A DNA stretch of 64,000 nucleotides. Origin: Branchiostoma floridae. Lineage: Eukaryota; Chordata; Leptocardii; Amphioxiformes; Branchiostomatidae. Positions 34,172 through 45,400 of the stretch are shown piece after piece (the first letter of the stretch is position 1; each line of letters starts with the position of its first letter). Under the pieces are notes generated by a model, which searched no databases, was not told the DNA's origin, and saw nothing but the letters and a program-made list of their open reading frames with translations. Where the stretch lies: contig NC_049981.1 in assembly GCF_000003815.2 (NCBI RefSeq), positions 29,459,535 through 29,523,534 on the forward strand, in the 5' to 3' direction. The position numbers and the translations under genes were made by a program.

Positions 34172-34207
34172 CAAGGAGCTTTCATCAAGAAAGATGAAAG
34201 CACCTTG
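34172..34207. other. Perfect-arm hairpin upstream of the neuregulin-like promoter
   Basis: caaggagctttcatc (34172-34186) pairs with gatgaaagcaccttg (34193-34207) with one mismatch around a 6-base loop. It could be a chance palindrome, a small RNA precursor or a transposon relic. Confidence 0.4.
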
Positions 34208-34499
34208 ATCTGAATCATTGCATTATCCTCTCACTAACGTTTATTATGCTAATGCAGTTTATTGACACATTAACACTTTACATAACGTTATAGCAGCTAC
34301 TAGTAATCTAGACTAGACAGACCGCCTTGGACTAGCAAATCTTCATGCAGAATGTTGACGTATAAACTGTCCATGGAAAATTATCTTATTTGCACTAACG
34401 TAACGTTAGACAGAGCATGAACAATTCCTTCCGTACACCGCTACATGAAAGCACAACAGCGAATCGTCCGAAGTGTGTTGACTTTGTGTTTTGTTAACT

Positions 34500-34765
34500 G
34501 CCCGGAAGTGAGTTTGGAAATGAGAGGGTGCCCTGCCCATCCACGTGACGTAACTTCCGGCCCGGACGGCGCTGGTGTGGGCAGGCTCCAGTGGTAGTGG
34601 CAGCGGCGTGCCGAGTTCGATCCCCGCCCCCGCAACCACACACAACTCCCCGGAAAGTCCCCGATTGCGGAGAGACATGAACTGGCACGGGGACCACCGC
34701 CACATTGTCGTCTCGTCACCAAAGAGGAAGCACCACCAAGCCGATCGCGAGTCGCTGCCGCGGAC
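34500..34765 (+). promoter_or_regulatory. CpG-rich TATA-less promoter and 5' UTR of the neuregulin-like gene
   Basis: Sharp rise in GC and CpG directly before the signal-peptide exon. Recognisable sites: CCGGAAGT (34502-34509) and ACTTCCGG (34553-34560), two ETS-family sites in opposite orientation; CACGTG E-box (34542-34547); and TGACGTAA CRE-like site (34546-34553) overlapping the E-box. No TATA box is seen. Transcription probably starts near or after 34560, leaving a 5' UTR of up to ~200 bases; the start is inferred. Confidence 0.6.
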
Positions 34766-35240
34766 ATGTCGAGGTTAAAGAGACTGGAACCCGCGACCCT
34801 TCAACTGCTCGGGTGTGTACTCGTGTCGGCCCTGCTGTTGTCGGCCGTGCCACAGTCCCGGGCATGCGTCCCCCCACAGGGCGAAGGAGTCCGGACAAGT
34901 CCTGAGTGGCTAGCCTACCAGTCCCCCATCGTAGTCGACGCCAAAGTCGCGGAAACCCTGTCCCCAAACCCGGATTCCAACAGATACAACGCGACTTTTT
35001 CAATCAGGAATTTGAGAAGAAACGTTTTCAAAGGAGAGCTCTCCGGTCGGAGTAAAGTCATCACCGTAGCCCAGTTCGGAGCTGAGAAATCTTGTGTGGA
35101 CCTAAAGAAGGGCCAGAGATACTTCCTGTTCTTGGACCCGTTAGAAGAAGGATCGGACGTATACAGAGTCCACTTCAACCCGGTCTTATTCAACAAGAAA
35201 GACCAGAAAAAAATCAAGAAAGCTGTGTGCAAGGGTTGCG
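34766..35240 (+). CDS. Neuregulin-like first coding exon (type II/GGF-like N-terminal domain)
   Basis: Encodes about 158 residues before the splice. Residues 10-33 form a signal peptide (hydrophobic LQLLGCVLVSALLLSAV, probable cleavage after SRA, before C34). The mature part has Cys 34, 110, 155 and 158. It ends with KSCVDLKKGQRYFLFLDP, then LFNKKDQKKIKKAVCKGC. The order SC-x-LK-x-x-x-RY-x-x-F-x-(E/D)P followed by KK-x-V-x(n)-CK-x-C matches what I recall of the region before the Ig domain in type II (GGF) forms of vertebrate neuregulin 1 and 2, secreted or membrane-tethered ErbB ligands. The exon stops inside a Gly codon at a GTAAGT donor (phase 1), the phase expected for joining to an Ig exon. 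Without splicing the frame would run to 35359. An agrin NtA- or NTR-like secreted domain is the main alternative, since it has similar Cys spacing. Confidence 0.72.
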
Positions 35241-35246
35241 GTAAGT
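35241..35246 (+). promoter_or_regulatory. 5' splice site of the neuregulin-like exon
   Basis: GTTGCG|GTAAGT is a strong donor located exactly after the CK-x-C motif. Codon use and similarity stop there; downstream codons (Cys/Phe/Leu-rich) no longer look like secreted protein. Confidence 0.75.
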
Positions 35247-37839
35247 GTTTTTCTTGTTTTTTGGTTCTAGGTACCGTGTTGCGATCAGGTTTCGTTCGCC
35301 CCGCGGCGTTGAAATCTACAAAAGTCCTCCGTTTCTGTGGATTGAACAATCATGTTTAGGGAAAGCCTGTGTGTTTGTGGAGACACACAAGTACAAGGTG
35401 AAGCCCCCGACTGGCTCTTCCCTCTCCCGCACTTCTTCTGCTTCCTCAGAAACTTCAGGAATTGTTGTGCAACTTTTTGTGATGTAAGTCGGTGTGGGGA
35501 GGGGGGCAACAATTATCACACCTTGGGGAACACCTGTGAAAATTTGCACATCAACACCTTTACAGGTAGTCTGTGCAGGTATATTCTTTGCTTGGCGTTG
35601 TCTTGGATAGTTCTCTGGATGGCATTGAACTTCGTGTCTCGTAGGCAGGTTTTTCGCGGTCGCTCGTTACATGCTGGAGCAGTGCGTGAGGATTTTCCTC
35701 TTAAGGCGTAGTTGTGTTTCCATAGCGATCCATCATTTTAAAGGGCGGCATACGGATTTTCGTCCAATTGGCATATCGTTCCCCGGGTTTGGGTCGGGGT
35801 GGCGGCGCCAAATTGCGAAATGGGCCCTAGCATTTCCAGTTCATTGTCCCTGCCTATAAAATAGCTTTGCGGCTGATTTTGTATTCCGCGCACAGCGTGG
35901 GCCATATTAAACAAAGCTCAATCTGTCGCGGCATTGCGTTCAGCCTATTCAGGGAGATTACGAGGGACTACTCAGGGACCATATCGGCCCCCCAGAGTGG
36001 GGAGCTGACAAATTTGAATCTGCGGCAAATAAAATGAAATGATCCGCCCAGTTTATTATTCGGGGAGACCTTCTTTTTTTTTTTACTCTGGCATAGTGAT
36101 CAAGATAATTTCTCGCACGGCTGCGCTAGATCAATGGTGCAAAAATTGACCGCCTAAAAGCTCGGGGTAAAATATAGGCTTATCTCCTGGGGGATCAATG
36201 ATATGGGAACTCTGAGCGCCCGTTTTCGTCGAACTTGGCTTGCCATCAAATTGAATTCGATAGGGTCGCCGGCAAATGGAAATCCGCTCGATTTGAAATA
36301 CAAAAGGTGGAGAAAGCTACGCGGCAGATAAAGGCTTCTGGTTTCAATATCTAAATTAGCTACCTGAGACGCATGAACACTGTTCGCTTGTACCGATAAA
36401 ATACCGCTGTATTGACCGTGTCTGAAAGAATAGGCGTTACCGTTAATTACAGTACTCCCAAAATGTTGAAATATATAACGCTACATCATACATGGCTTAT
36501 TTCTGGGTGGTGTCTATCTTCTTTTCCTTTCTTTTCTTTTCTTGAAGTTGCAAGAAGCTGAGGGTGGTGCTGTACTGTATAAATATTACTTCATGTAGTT
36601 TCCTGAAGTGCCGCCTCCCACCCAAATATACCGAATACCTTTAGCATGCTGTAGTACACAGTCACCACCTCCCCCTCCCCATCAACTCGGCCACTGTTTA
36701 CATGTTTGTTTACGTTCCTCTCGTTGCCAAGGACGACGCCTCTCGGAACAGCAGCTAGGTTTTTGTGAAGTACTTACCTGGCCACTGTTAACAAAGCCTT
36801 CCTCATTCCCATAGTCTTAGCAAGAGCTTTCGACTTCCCAGTCTTGCGCAATCAGATCATCTGAGAATGACCTAACACTACAGGGGCTTCCCCCTCCCCC
36901 CAAGGAAAGTGTAGTGTCATTATGAACTTGCGTAGTATGGTGGTAGTGTGCTAGACTGAAATGGCAGGTTTGGTTTTACGAGAAGTTTCCGCTCTCCAGC
37001 GAGCTTTTCTTGACATAGGGAGTAATTCCTTCCGTTCTGTGAGGGTTGGGATTTGCTTGTTCTGAGTTGTACACCCTCTCTAGATGGACCGGAACCTCCT
37101 ATATTTGTTTTAGTGGGGCAGCCTCATTAAACGTAACCTCCTTGGCACTGTGAGTGAACAAGTTTTACCTGTATCGCCCCCTTAATGTCTGCAAAGGGTC
37201 CCAGGGGAAGTTTTGTTATATTGTCTTCCATCATCCATAATATATGGCTTTCCTGATATCTGCTTCTGTATAGCTATTTAATGAAATTAAAGCAAGTAGT
37301 TGCGATATGACTTATTCTATTAGAGCTCTTAGATCTTTATACACTGATTATATACTGAAAAATGCCTACTGTTATGTTAGAAAATTCTAACTAATAACCT
37401 GTAATATTGTCAGATTCACAGCAGAGTGTAATTGATTAGAGATGCCAAAAAGAAGCAATAATAACTTCTGTTTGATGTTTATTCTTAGCATTCAGGGGAT
37501 GTGTGTTTCTAAAAATAACAATAACATTGGACCAGTATTGGTTTAAAGGGATGTCCCTCCCCTTCTTTCCCTGGGTTTTGACCCTGGCTGATCCTAAGTA
37601 AATAAAATTTGGACTGCCCCAGCGGGCGACCACAAACTGGGAGGCTTTTTTTGGACCAAGGTCGCTCGTGTCGTGCCAGAGGTTGTGTTCTACCGCAGTT
37701 GGTTGGGCGCTCCTGAAATGTTGTGGTTTATCGATGTGTTCTACCACTTTAATCCATTTAAACTCCGCTTCTTGCCAGATCTGGTTCGAATTTTGTGGAG
37801 CCAGCGGTCTGGTTTCACTCCCGGACTTGGAAAGAGTCG

Positions 37840-37960
37840 CATCGTCCTTTCGGATGGGGATGTACCAGAAAGCCGATGGGCCAGTGCCTGATTAAGCTTG
37901 AATGTGGTGTCAAAACTCTGCAATTAAAAGAACCCAAAGCAGTCACTCAACTTTTCGAGA
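37840..37960 (+). mobile_element. Retroelement-derived repeat fragment
   Basis: The sequence catcgtcctttcggatgggg...gcaattaaaagaacccaaag follows the invertebrate repeat pattern TTTCGGATGGGACGT...TTAAAGAACCC. The related minus-strand copy is at 28385-28500. Overlapping ORFs in three frames have no domain. Confidence 0.45.
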
Positions 37961-39714
37961 AGAGTAGGGATTCACCTAGGGTGCTTCCCTGAAAACGCAA
38001 GCTTTATGAAACAGCATTGTACTACCACTAGCTACCTCAGTCAATGAGCAGTTTGACTGTTTTACCTTACCCTTTTACTAGTTTAGTCCTTTTTGCAATG
38101 TTCAAAAACTTTGTCATAAGGCCACACCAATTTAATTGATTGGTTCTCAGATTTGCCTCTTCATCTCTTCAAAAATTCTCGAAGAAATTAAGTCATTCTG
38201 GGCAAAATGATAAAAACTACTGGCACGTTTATAGCTTTGTTTAGTTTGTTAGCTGTAAGGTTCTGTAGCACTCATGAAATGTTACTGTTAATGTTCATTC
38301 ATTTGTTTAAATCCCTTTTGAGCTAGAATTCCTGATCATATATGATACAAAACTTGACTTCGTACTTTAGAAGGGTGCTAAGTTGAATGTATAGGTATGA
38401 TAATTAGTGTAGCGCTAGTAGCATTCTTGCTGTCTGTAATTTCATGACCCCATTCCCCCTGTTGTTCCTTATCCAGTAGACGCCACCGTCCTGCCATATC
38501 GACCACATGTATGCAGGCAATTCGCATAAAAGTGTTTGACAGATGAGCTATGCAGATCAGTGGCATCTGCAATATTTTAATCTTTTACCCGTATGTTGTG
38601 TGTCCTTGTTACGTAAAAATCTTGATACTGTCAAAAAGTGCATGCATATAACTATATTATATAGTAAGTTTATTTCAAATTCTTGCCTGTGGGCTAATTG
38701 CAGGTAACATGAGAGATTCAGACAAAGTAAAAACAATATCAAAGGTGTCTACTCTAGTCTAAAACTAGTAAAAGCTAACTCTAGATCATGGGTTATTGGG
38801 TTCGACTCCTTTTACGAAGTGCATGGATGAAATGGCCACTTCTCTACTGTTTAACCAAATTTCTAGAAAACATATATTTAATACTTTGTAAAAGGATTGA
38901 TAACTCATAATGCTAATTTTTTGTCTTCTGACTCGGAAATATGTGGTTGATTCATTTCACCAATTCTGTTGTCTTTTGATATCTATTTTTCAAGTCTGTA
39001 TTCTTTTAATATTGCCAAATTGCAAGCTTGAGATGTAACGTTATGTATATAGTTGAGTAGAGTAGAGTAGTTTCAGCCTGGTAGGAATATATTTATTGGA
39101 AAGGTAGCCCTTTTTATTTAAGTTACTATTTGGCATTGACAATTGATAGTGATTAAATATTTATAGACTATTTCTCAAATGCTAGGAAATTGTATATACA
39201 TACTGTACATACGTGTGAACAGCATGTATATATATGTTAGTTGATTTAAATTTGTATGGCTACATATATAGAATATATTTATTACGTAGACTATATTGGG
39301 CCAATATATCTGGCTTTACCATCAGCCAATACTACAAAAAGCTCAGCTGATAAAAGCCTATTAAAAGCACCCATCTAAATATTCCAGATGGCATATGCAT
39401 TAACAGGGAAGGCTCCAGTATTTTTATACCGTCCAAGGTCTATTGGCAGCCCCCTTTAGCCCACTGGGATATTACTACATGTGTAGTTTATATATCCTAA
39501 AAGGATACGTAAACTTGCAATTAGCCGGTAATTTACTTAAGGGCCTGTTATTTTTGGCTAAGCACTCACTCTATTTTCTTAACCATATTGATTTTGAATG
39601 AAGTGGTGTGAATTAATAAACATTGTGATTGGTTCATTGAGTAACGAGAAAATTGGTGAATAGCATTAGAGAAAGCCCCCCCTCCCTGCCCCCTCCCCCT
39701 TGGAATCAAAAGAA

Positions 39715-39830
39715 AGTCAAGTCAAGTCAAGTTTATTCATTATTGCACAACGATTGCATCAGGTACAATGTAATTTTTGTATGGCAAATAACATGTATTA
39801 CTAAAAAACTACAAACTAACTACATTAGTA
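39715..39830 (-). mobile_element. LINE 3' end with (TTGAC)n tail, minus strand
   Basis: On the minus strand the segment ends ...aatgaataaacttgacttgacttgac, an AATAAA-like word followed by a pentanucleotide tail. Non-LTR retrotransposons of the CR1 type end in short simple repeats of this sort. No coding part remains. Confidence 0.5.
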
Positions 39831-40109
39831 TACTAATCTAATATCACTACTTGATACAGAATATCGTGGTATAGTTCATTTCACATTGTTAAATGCGGCT
39901 AGTACTAGATGGGATTGCGGAAAAGCGCGCTCAAGTTTCTGAGATCCCACAGGATCACCCATAGAGATGGGGCCTAAAAATAACAGCGGGCCAGCTGAGG
40001 TTAAAAAGTCCTGCCTGCCTGCATGACCCTGTTGATAGAGACGTGGGGGCACCCCAGGGCCCACTCACCCCCCTATCAGGTGTCTCCCGCTCAACTGTTT
40101 GAACATTGT

Positions 40110-40466
40110 CAGGGCTCGAAATACCACCTGCATGTCCATGTTAGTGCAGGTAAAATTGGAGCTGGGCAGGTATTCCTGGTGTCTACCTGCACAGGTCCAT
40201 GTACTAACTGGGTTTTATACATAAATGTCCTATGATGTAGCTGTACATGGATTGTCATTAGCTCAGTCGCATTGGCTGTTACCACCTAATAGTATGAAGT
40301 TTATAACAAAAGAATAAGTAGCAATGGTTCCTGAACAATTTCAGTATGATCCATACTTCCTAAATTCAGAGTGGTGCAAGTAAAACTTGTCTGGTGCAGG
40401 TAATTTTTCAATGTTACCTGCACCAGTGTAGGTACATGTATGCACAAAAAAGTATTTCGAGCCCTG
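40110..40466. mobile_element. MITE with CAGGGCTCGAAAT termini, copy 2
   Basis: Starts CAGGGCTCGAAATACC and ends gtATTTCGAGCCCTG. The interior is rich in TGCAGGTA/TACCTGCA words in both orientations. The flanking sequences are themselves repeated: aactgtttgaacattgt at the left and aactgtttgaacactgt at 40492-40508 at the right. No clear TSD. Confidence 0.8.
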
Positions 40467-42419
40467 TATAAACTTCAAGCGTCTCCTGCGGAACTGTTTG
40501 AACACTGTTGATAAGGCCTCCGCGCCACGCCCAGCAGTTTGTCGTCCAGGACGCCTACACCGTGGGAAAAGACGTCGTCCACGTGTATAAAAAAATGTGT
40601 TCACTTGTAACTATATGCCAATGTTATATGCACCGTAATTAGTAAATCTAGTACTGCTGTTGTCCTGTGATTTCATTAATTAGAATTAGAAGTATTGTCT
40701 TTTATTTGTTATATTAGTTATGGAATTTTTTGTTAATTTTTCTTTTTTAAAATGTTAAAGCCTAACGTTTTGGCAAAATATTGTCAGACTAATTATTAAT
40801 AATTTTTTTATTGATCAAAGATTTTTGTTACCCCTTACCCCTACAAGATATGCCCCTTATCTCAAATGCATGTGCATGTATGTGCCGTGTACTTACTAAC
40901 GATCACTAACGAGCTAATAAGCTTATCATCATATCATCTCAACTGGAAAAACACTGCAAAATACTGCATCATTAGATTCAGACTTAATAAAGTAAAGATC
41001 ATTAGCTTCAGATGCCATTAAAAGGCATACTGGGTCATTAATTTAGTCTGGTCATGTATTTGTGTTTTGTTTAGGGTGATTATCTTGTTTTTCATACCAG
41101 TTTCTAAGGTAAACATTTTCCTCACCCCAATTTTTCACCGGGGAGAACAGCCTGCCCCCGAGTCTCCTTTGATCTGTGCTAAACACATCTTCATAAGGCA
41201 GCAGTTTCCTTTTTTAAACTACAGACAGTTGTTCAGTGAGCAGAGACACTGCCGACATGCCACCCACAAAAAAATATGTCAGCGCATCCCTTCAGAAGGG
41301 GGCCTGGTATGCCAACAAAGTAATCCGACACCGCCAGACGTCATCACTTCTGTAGGCACCGACCACACTATCGCTTTCCAACCATTGTTAGTTTTACTCA
41401 AGTGGCTAGAATTCTTGTCCTGCGATTGGGAACTTTTGTTTGTAGAACACATTATGATACCACTGTTGCATATGTCACCGTAGGGTGGGGATAGGAAGTG
41501 AGCAGTGGTGGTGTCCCGGAGTTAGATAGGATTAATTACATAAAGGGGGCGGCAATTGTGTGATGCCGGGTTTCCGCTATGTCTTACCCCGGCATTTCCC
41601 TCCATTCAGTTATTGTGGTGAAGGGTACTGTGTAAAAAGCCGTTCAATTTCGTCGGAATTTGCACCCGGGCCCGTATTTCACACAGATGTAGACGGGGGT
41701 GACACAAATGGTCTGGTTCCAAAAATGGCCGGCGGACGGACGAGCGTTCCAAATGGCGCTGACCCTGTTTTGGCCGCGCTGCCCCGGCGAACGCCCCTCG
41801 TCTTTATCGTCTAATCCCGAAGAGCAGCTGCGGCTCTCGAGAAATAACACGGCAGAAAACTGCACAGCTTATGACAGTCTTTTTACAGGCTGGTTTTCTT
41901 ACAGGCGACCTTTATGACATGATGTGCTTTACAGCTAAGTGTGCGTCTGCTTTATAGATCAACACCATCCCAGTTGGGACGGGGACAATCAAAATGTAAT
42001 ACTCCATGTCAAGGGTTTGACATAAATATTACTTGCATTTTACAGCTGCAAATGAAAAAGGGAGAATGGTTGTACTGTTAGGATCAAATGTCATTTGGAA
42101 GTCCATTTATAACCCTTTATGACAAGCAGTCTTCAATTCACCCCCCCACCAGCATTAAAAAAGTGCCTTCATCTGTGATGAGTGACATATATATACATAT
42201 GTTGGTACATTTAGAAATACTAATGCCAACAAAGAAGGAATAAGTTTATATTTTCCAACTTCAGTCACTATCCATTTTGATGGATGGCAACATCAGTGAA
42301 ATGAAAAAAAAGTTATGAGACTATTAAATCAGAACAAGGAGGTTAAAGAATCACAGGAGAGAGCTCAGTCATTAACACCCCACTGCGGGCTATTGTTCAG
42401 ACCCTCCGGGCCCATTGTT

Positions 42420-42700
42420 TCCGCTATCCGGCGGCGCGTCTCTGATGACCATCATGGCCGCGGGGTTTCCCGCCATTTCTGATGAGCCCGGACGTGTCAG
42501 CCAATCACATGAGCCCAGCCATGACGTCATGCACCGCGATCCCGGCCGAGGACGACCGAGGGTTGCCGAACTGTGAGCGAGATGAGCGCAGTTTCCGCAG
42601 ATTTCCTTATTTGGGAAGCGAAGGTGACGTGTGCAAACAGTACTGTTGTGGAGAGACCAAGATGGCGATCATGTCGATACTTGTTTCGGCGCTGTGCGAC
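42420..42700. promoter_or_regulatory. Promoter-like CpG island inside the putative intron
   Basis: A sudden GC/CpG-rich block carrying CCAAT (42501-42505), a perfect ATGACGTCAT (42521-42530) and AAGATGGCG (42659-42667, a YY1-type downstream element). CCAAT-16 bp-CRE spacing is typical of strong TATA-less promoters. The orientation of the CCAAT box and the downstream AAGATGGCG suggest rightward transcription starting around 42560-42670, but leftward or bidirectional firing is possible. A 76-codon frame (42482-42712) overlaps the island but has no recognisable domain. Confidence 0.5.
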
Positions 42701-44750
42701 CAAGTTGAGTGAATTTACAGGCATTTTTGTCGCTGTATCCCCGATTTTTTTGTCTCAGAATTATGAACAATATTCTCTACTTCATGTGTCTATTAAAAAA
42801 TTATTACGCTTGCCCCGCAAAAGAGACTTTTTTTCAACGATAGTAGTGGGCTTGGGTGTGCCAAATAAGTATTTGTTGTTGCTGTTTGCGATCGATTTTT
42901 GCTGTTCGTGATGCATGAATTTTGTACTCTGAGGGCTCCGTGGATGTTCATGGCAATGATGGGAAGCAAGATGATATTTCCGAGGAAATTTATTTTGTCG
43001 GTATTGAGGGAATTTTTGCCTCACGAGGAACGCAATTTTTTTACACAGATGGCTTGATATCTTAATTTGACAGACTTGAAAATAAAGTTGCATAGCGTTT
43101 CTCAAGCTTCTTACAAATACTATGAAATAGCTCCGTGTGTCCTGGGCTATGAAAGCCGACCCAGCGTTCTTCTACACCGCGTGACTTGTTGTTACACACA
43201 TTTCTGTGGCCCGTGGGGAACTATGCTCGCACTTGCCTCAGGCGAAGTATCGTCACTATTGATATCTGTTTCCTTAGTAAAAGTAGCGCTGTATTTAATG
43301 AGAATCATCCTCAAAATCGCTGAAATCCCGGCCCCAAATCGATGTTCCTGGACGAGTGATGTTGAAACTGACTCGTAAACAAAGGCCCACGCTAGCCTGG
43401 CGAGATGCAGATTGGGGCAATTAGCACTTCGATGTGATTCACACTCGCGGCAAAGATCGGAACAATAGGAACGCTCTCCTCTCTTTCTTTAACCTCCTTG
43501 ATCAGAATGATGTCTCTCTATTACATTCAAATTTATCTTCATTAGATATTATGTACCATATTGGGCATAAAAACAAGCACAGCATCAAGGCTGCTGATTT
43601 TTCATTTAAGAATGTGACCTCAGAATATGTAAAACAGTGCAGTCTTTTCTTTGTGTGGAGTGTTTATTGTTCTTCTACCAGTGTCAATAAAGTCATGTAG
43701 ATAATATTACATCTTGTTTTATAAATGCTTGCACATGTAGATGATTTGTCAGATGATACAATACAAAAGTCAATACAAAAGTGAATGTAAATTGAAGAGA
43801 ATAAAGCTTGCTCATCTCTTTATCTCGCTTTTAGAATTGTTTCCAGCTTCCTTCTAGTCTGAAACGTAGGACTGATATAATACTAAAGTAAACAGTTGCA
43901 ATATTAAATAAAGGACACCAGCTGCAAGTGCCAACATGATAATGGCATTGATTATTTCTTTTAGCGCCAGGGGGATAAAAGTGGCTGCGAAATTGACAGT
44001 GTCACATGTTTGTGTCATTGTATCAATGGTAGTCTCCATTGTGAAGAGTTGGTCTATTTATTTATTCATCTTCAAAATATCTTGGCTAACCCCTCAACCT
44101 AGCCTGGATACCAGACTCTGGCCAGACCTCAATGTCTATGGTGCATGTGTTAAATAATTGTACAAGCTAACTCTACACAAGCTAACATAAAATTGATTCG
44201 GATTGAACAAGCTACTCTAGTTCAAAGCACATGGTAGAACTATTTTCTACCAAAAGTTGTTTAAACTTGACACAGACATATGAAACACGTGTGGACTCAG
44301 TATAGCATTTGATATACTTCTATATATTTCATTTTTAATCTGATAGCCATCGCAGGTAATTAAATTTTGAAGTCCAAAAGTCTCCCAGTATGATTCATGG
44401 GGCCCATATGGACCGGTGGCACGAATACATTGTGAGGATGAAGCATGGTGTATACATGTAAAGGATGGCTGCGTTATTCCTTCCACGGATATCACAGAGC
44501 GACGGATTCCATTCTTACTCCCCTGTTACCCCTGTTGCATGATTGGGAGGGATTTGGCTGGCGTACCAGACATGATGACAAATTAATATAGTGACTGAAA
44601 CAGTTTTGGCACAGTTGTGCATGGGTGGGGGGTGATTATGATTTTAATTAAGAAAGACCTGTTAATCCCCAGTTCAATGGAAATGCTGAGAAGGGAGTGG
44701 TCTCCAGGGACTTGTGTTCAGGGGATCGCTGGCAAGTACTGGCAAGTAGC

Positions 44751-44923
44751 TAATCTCCAAGCAGATCCTAGAATGGTATAAGATAGTACCAAACTGGCCA
44801 AGGAGTGTAGTCAGCCAAGTGGTGTCCATTTGCCATGTAGCAAAACACACTTCTAAGCCGGCTTCACTCCTTTGCCAGCTTTTGATACTATCTCATGCTA
44901 CCGTAGGATCTGCTTGGAGATTA
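44751..44923. mobile_element. MITE family B, copy 2
   Basis: Starts TAATCTCCAAGCAGATCC, ends GGATCTGCTTGGAGATTA, with the mirrored aagatagtaccaaactggccaaggagtg interior. Confidence 0.88.
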
Positions 44924-44925
44924 CT

Positions 44926-45255
44926 AGAAGCAGCAATCTCAAAGCAGACCCTACGGTGCTATAAGATAGTATCAAAGCTGGCCAAGGCGTACAGCTGAAC
45001 AAAGGGAGTCAAACGGGCACCGGGGTAGCCATACACTCCTAGGCCGGCTGCACTCCTTTGCCAGCATTTGATACTATCTTATGCTACCGTAGGATTAGAT
45101 TGGATACCAGACCCCAACCTCATTTCTATGGTATCCGATAAATTTCTAATTCTATCGTATCCGATAGATTTCTGTTGTATAGGATAGATATTTTTGAGAT
45201 CGGGTTGTTTGGGGATCTGGTAACCAGACTCGCATATAGGATCTGCTTGGAGAAG
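44926..45255. mobile_element. MITE family B, copy 3, interrupted by another MITE
   Basis: Left end aatctcaaagcagaccctac at 44934. The right half proceeds to accgtaggat (45083-45095), then breaks and resumes with taggatctgcttggag near 45237. The foreign ~140 bp between begins ggataccagaccccaa and ends with the inverse ggggatctggtaaccag, and the taggat word is duplicated at the joints. The octamer agaagcag flanks the whole copy on both sides. Confidence 0.75.
45095..45236. mobile_element. Small MITE nested in family B copy 3
   Basis: Terminal words ggataccagacccc / ggggatctggtaacc are inverted relatives, with internal tatccgata repeats. Joint duplication taggat suggests a ~6-bp TSD. A related single end (ctggataccagactc) lies near 44105. 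Confidence 0.62.
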
Positions 45256-45261
45256 CAGCCT

Positions 45262-45400
45262 CTGTTGGTAACCGGAAGAGCGCAGTTCAAATTCAGGGAA
45301 GGGCATCTTGGTTGGGGCTGCTCCCGTCTTTTCAAAGGGTCGTAAAATGGTATCCGGTGTTCGAGGAGGTGCCATATGCACGTTAGCAACCCTTCCCTGT
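45262..45400 (+). mobile_element. SINE fragment, same family as 12262-12440
   Basis: ttggtaaccggaagagcgcagttcaaattcagg, then gggcatcttggttggggctgctcccgtcttttc...gtaaaatgg, collinear with the minus-strand SINE at 12.3 kb. The A-box part is missing, so the copy is 5'-truncated. Confidence 0.65.

Noticed and set aside
34406-34905. Several 66-108 codon ORFs around the neuregulin-like start
   Set aside because: GC-rich sequence gives few stops; they overlap the promoter or the signal-peptide frame and have no matching features.
35245-35711. 80- and 119-codon ORFs after the neuregulin-like exon
   Set aside because: They start beyond a strong donor, show no Ig or EGF cysteine pattern and no acceptor that would join them in phase.
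38755-38830. tRNA-like segment with gggttcgactcc
   Set aside because: A B-box-like word and weak acceptor-stem pairing (agtaaaag/cttttac) are present, but no proper D arm or A box; probably a decayed SINE.
43854-44039. 61-codon minus-strand hydrophobic ORF
   Set aside because: One long hydrophobic stretch looks membrane-like, but there is an in-frame stop seven codons before the ATG and no splice, poly(A) or family evidence; short hydrophobic ORFs are common in T-rich DNA.
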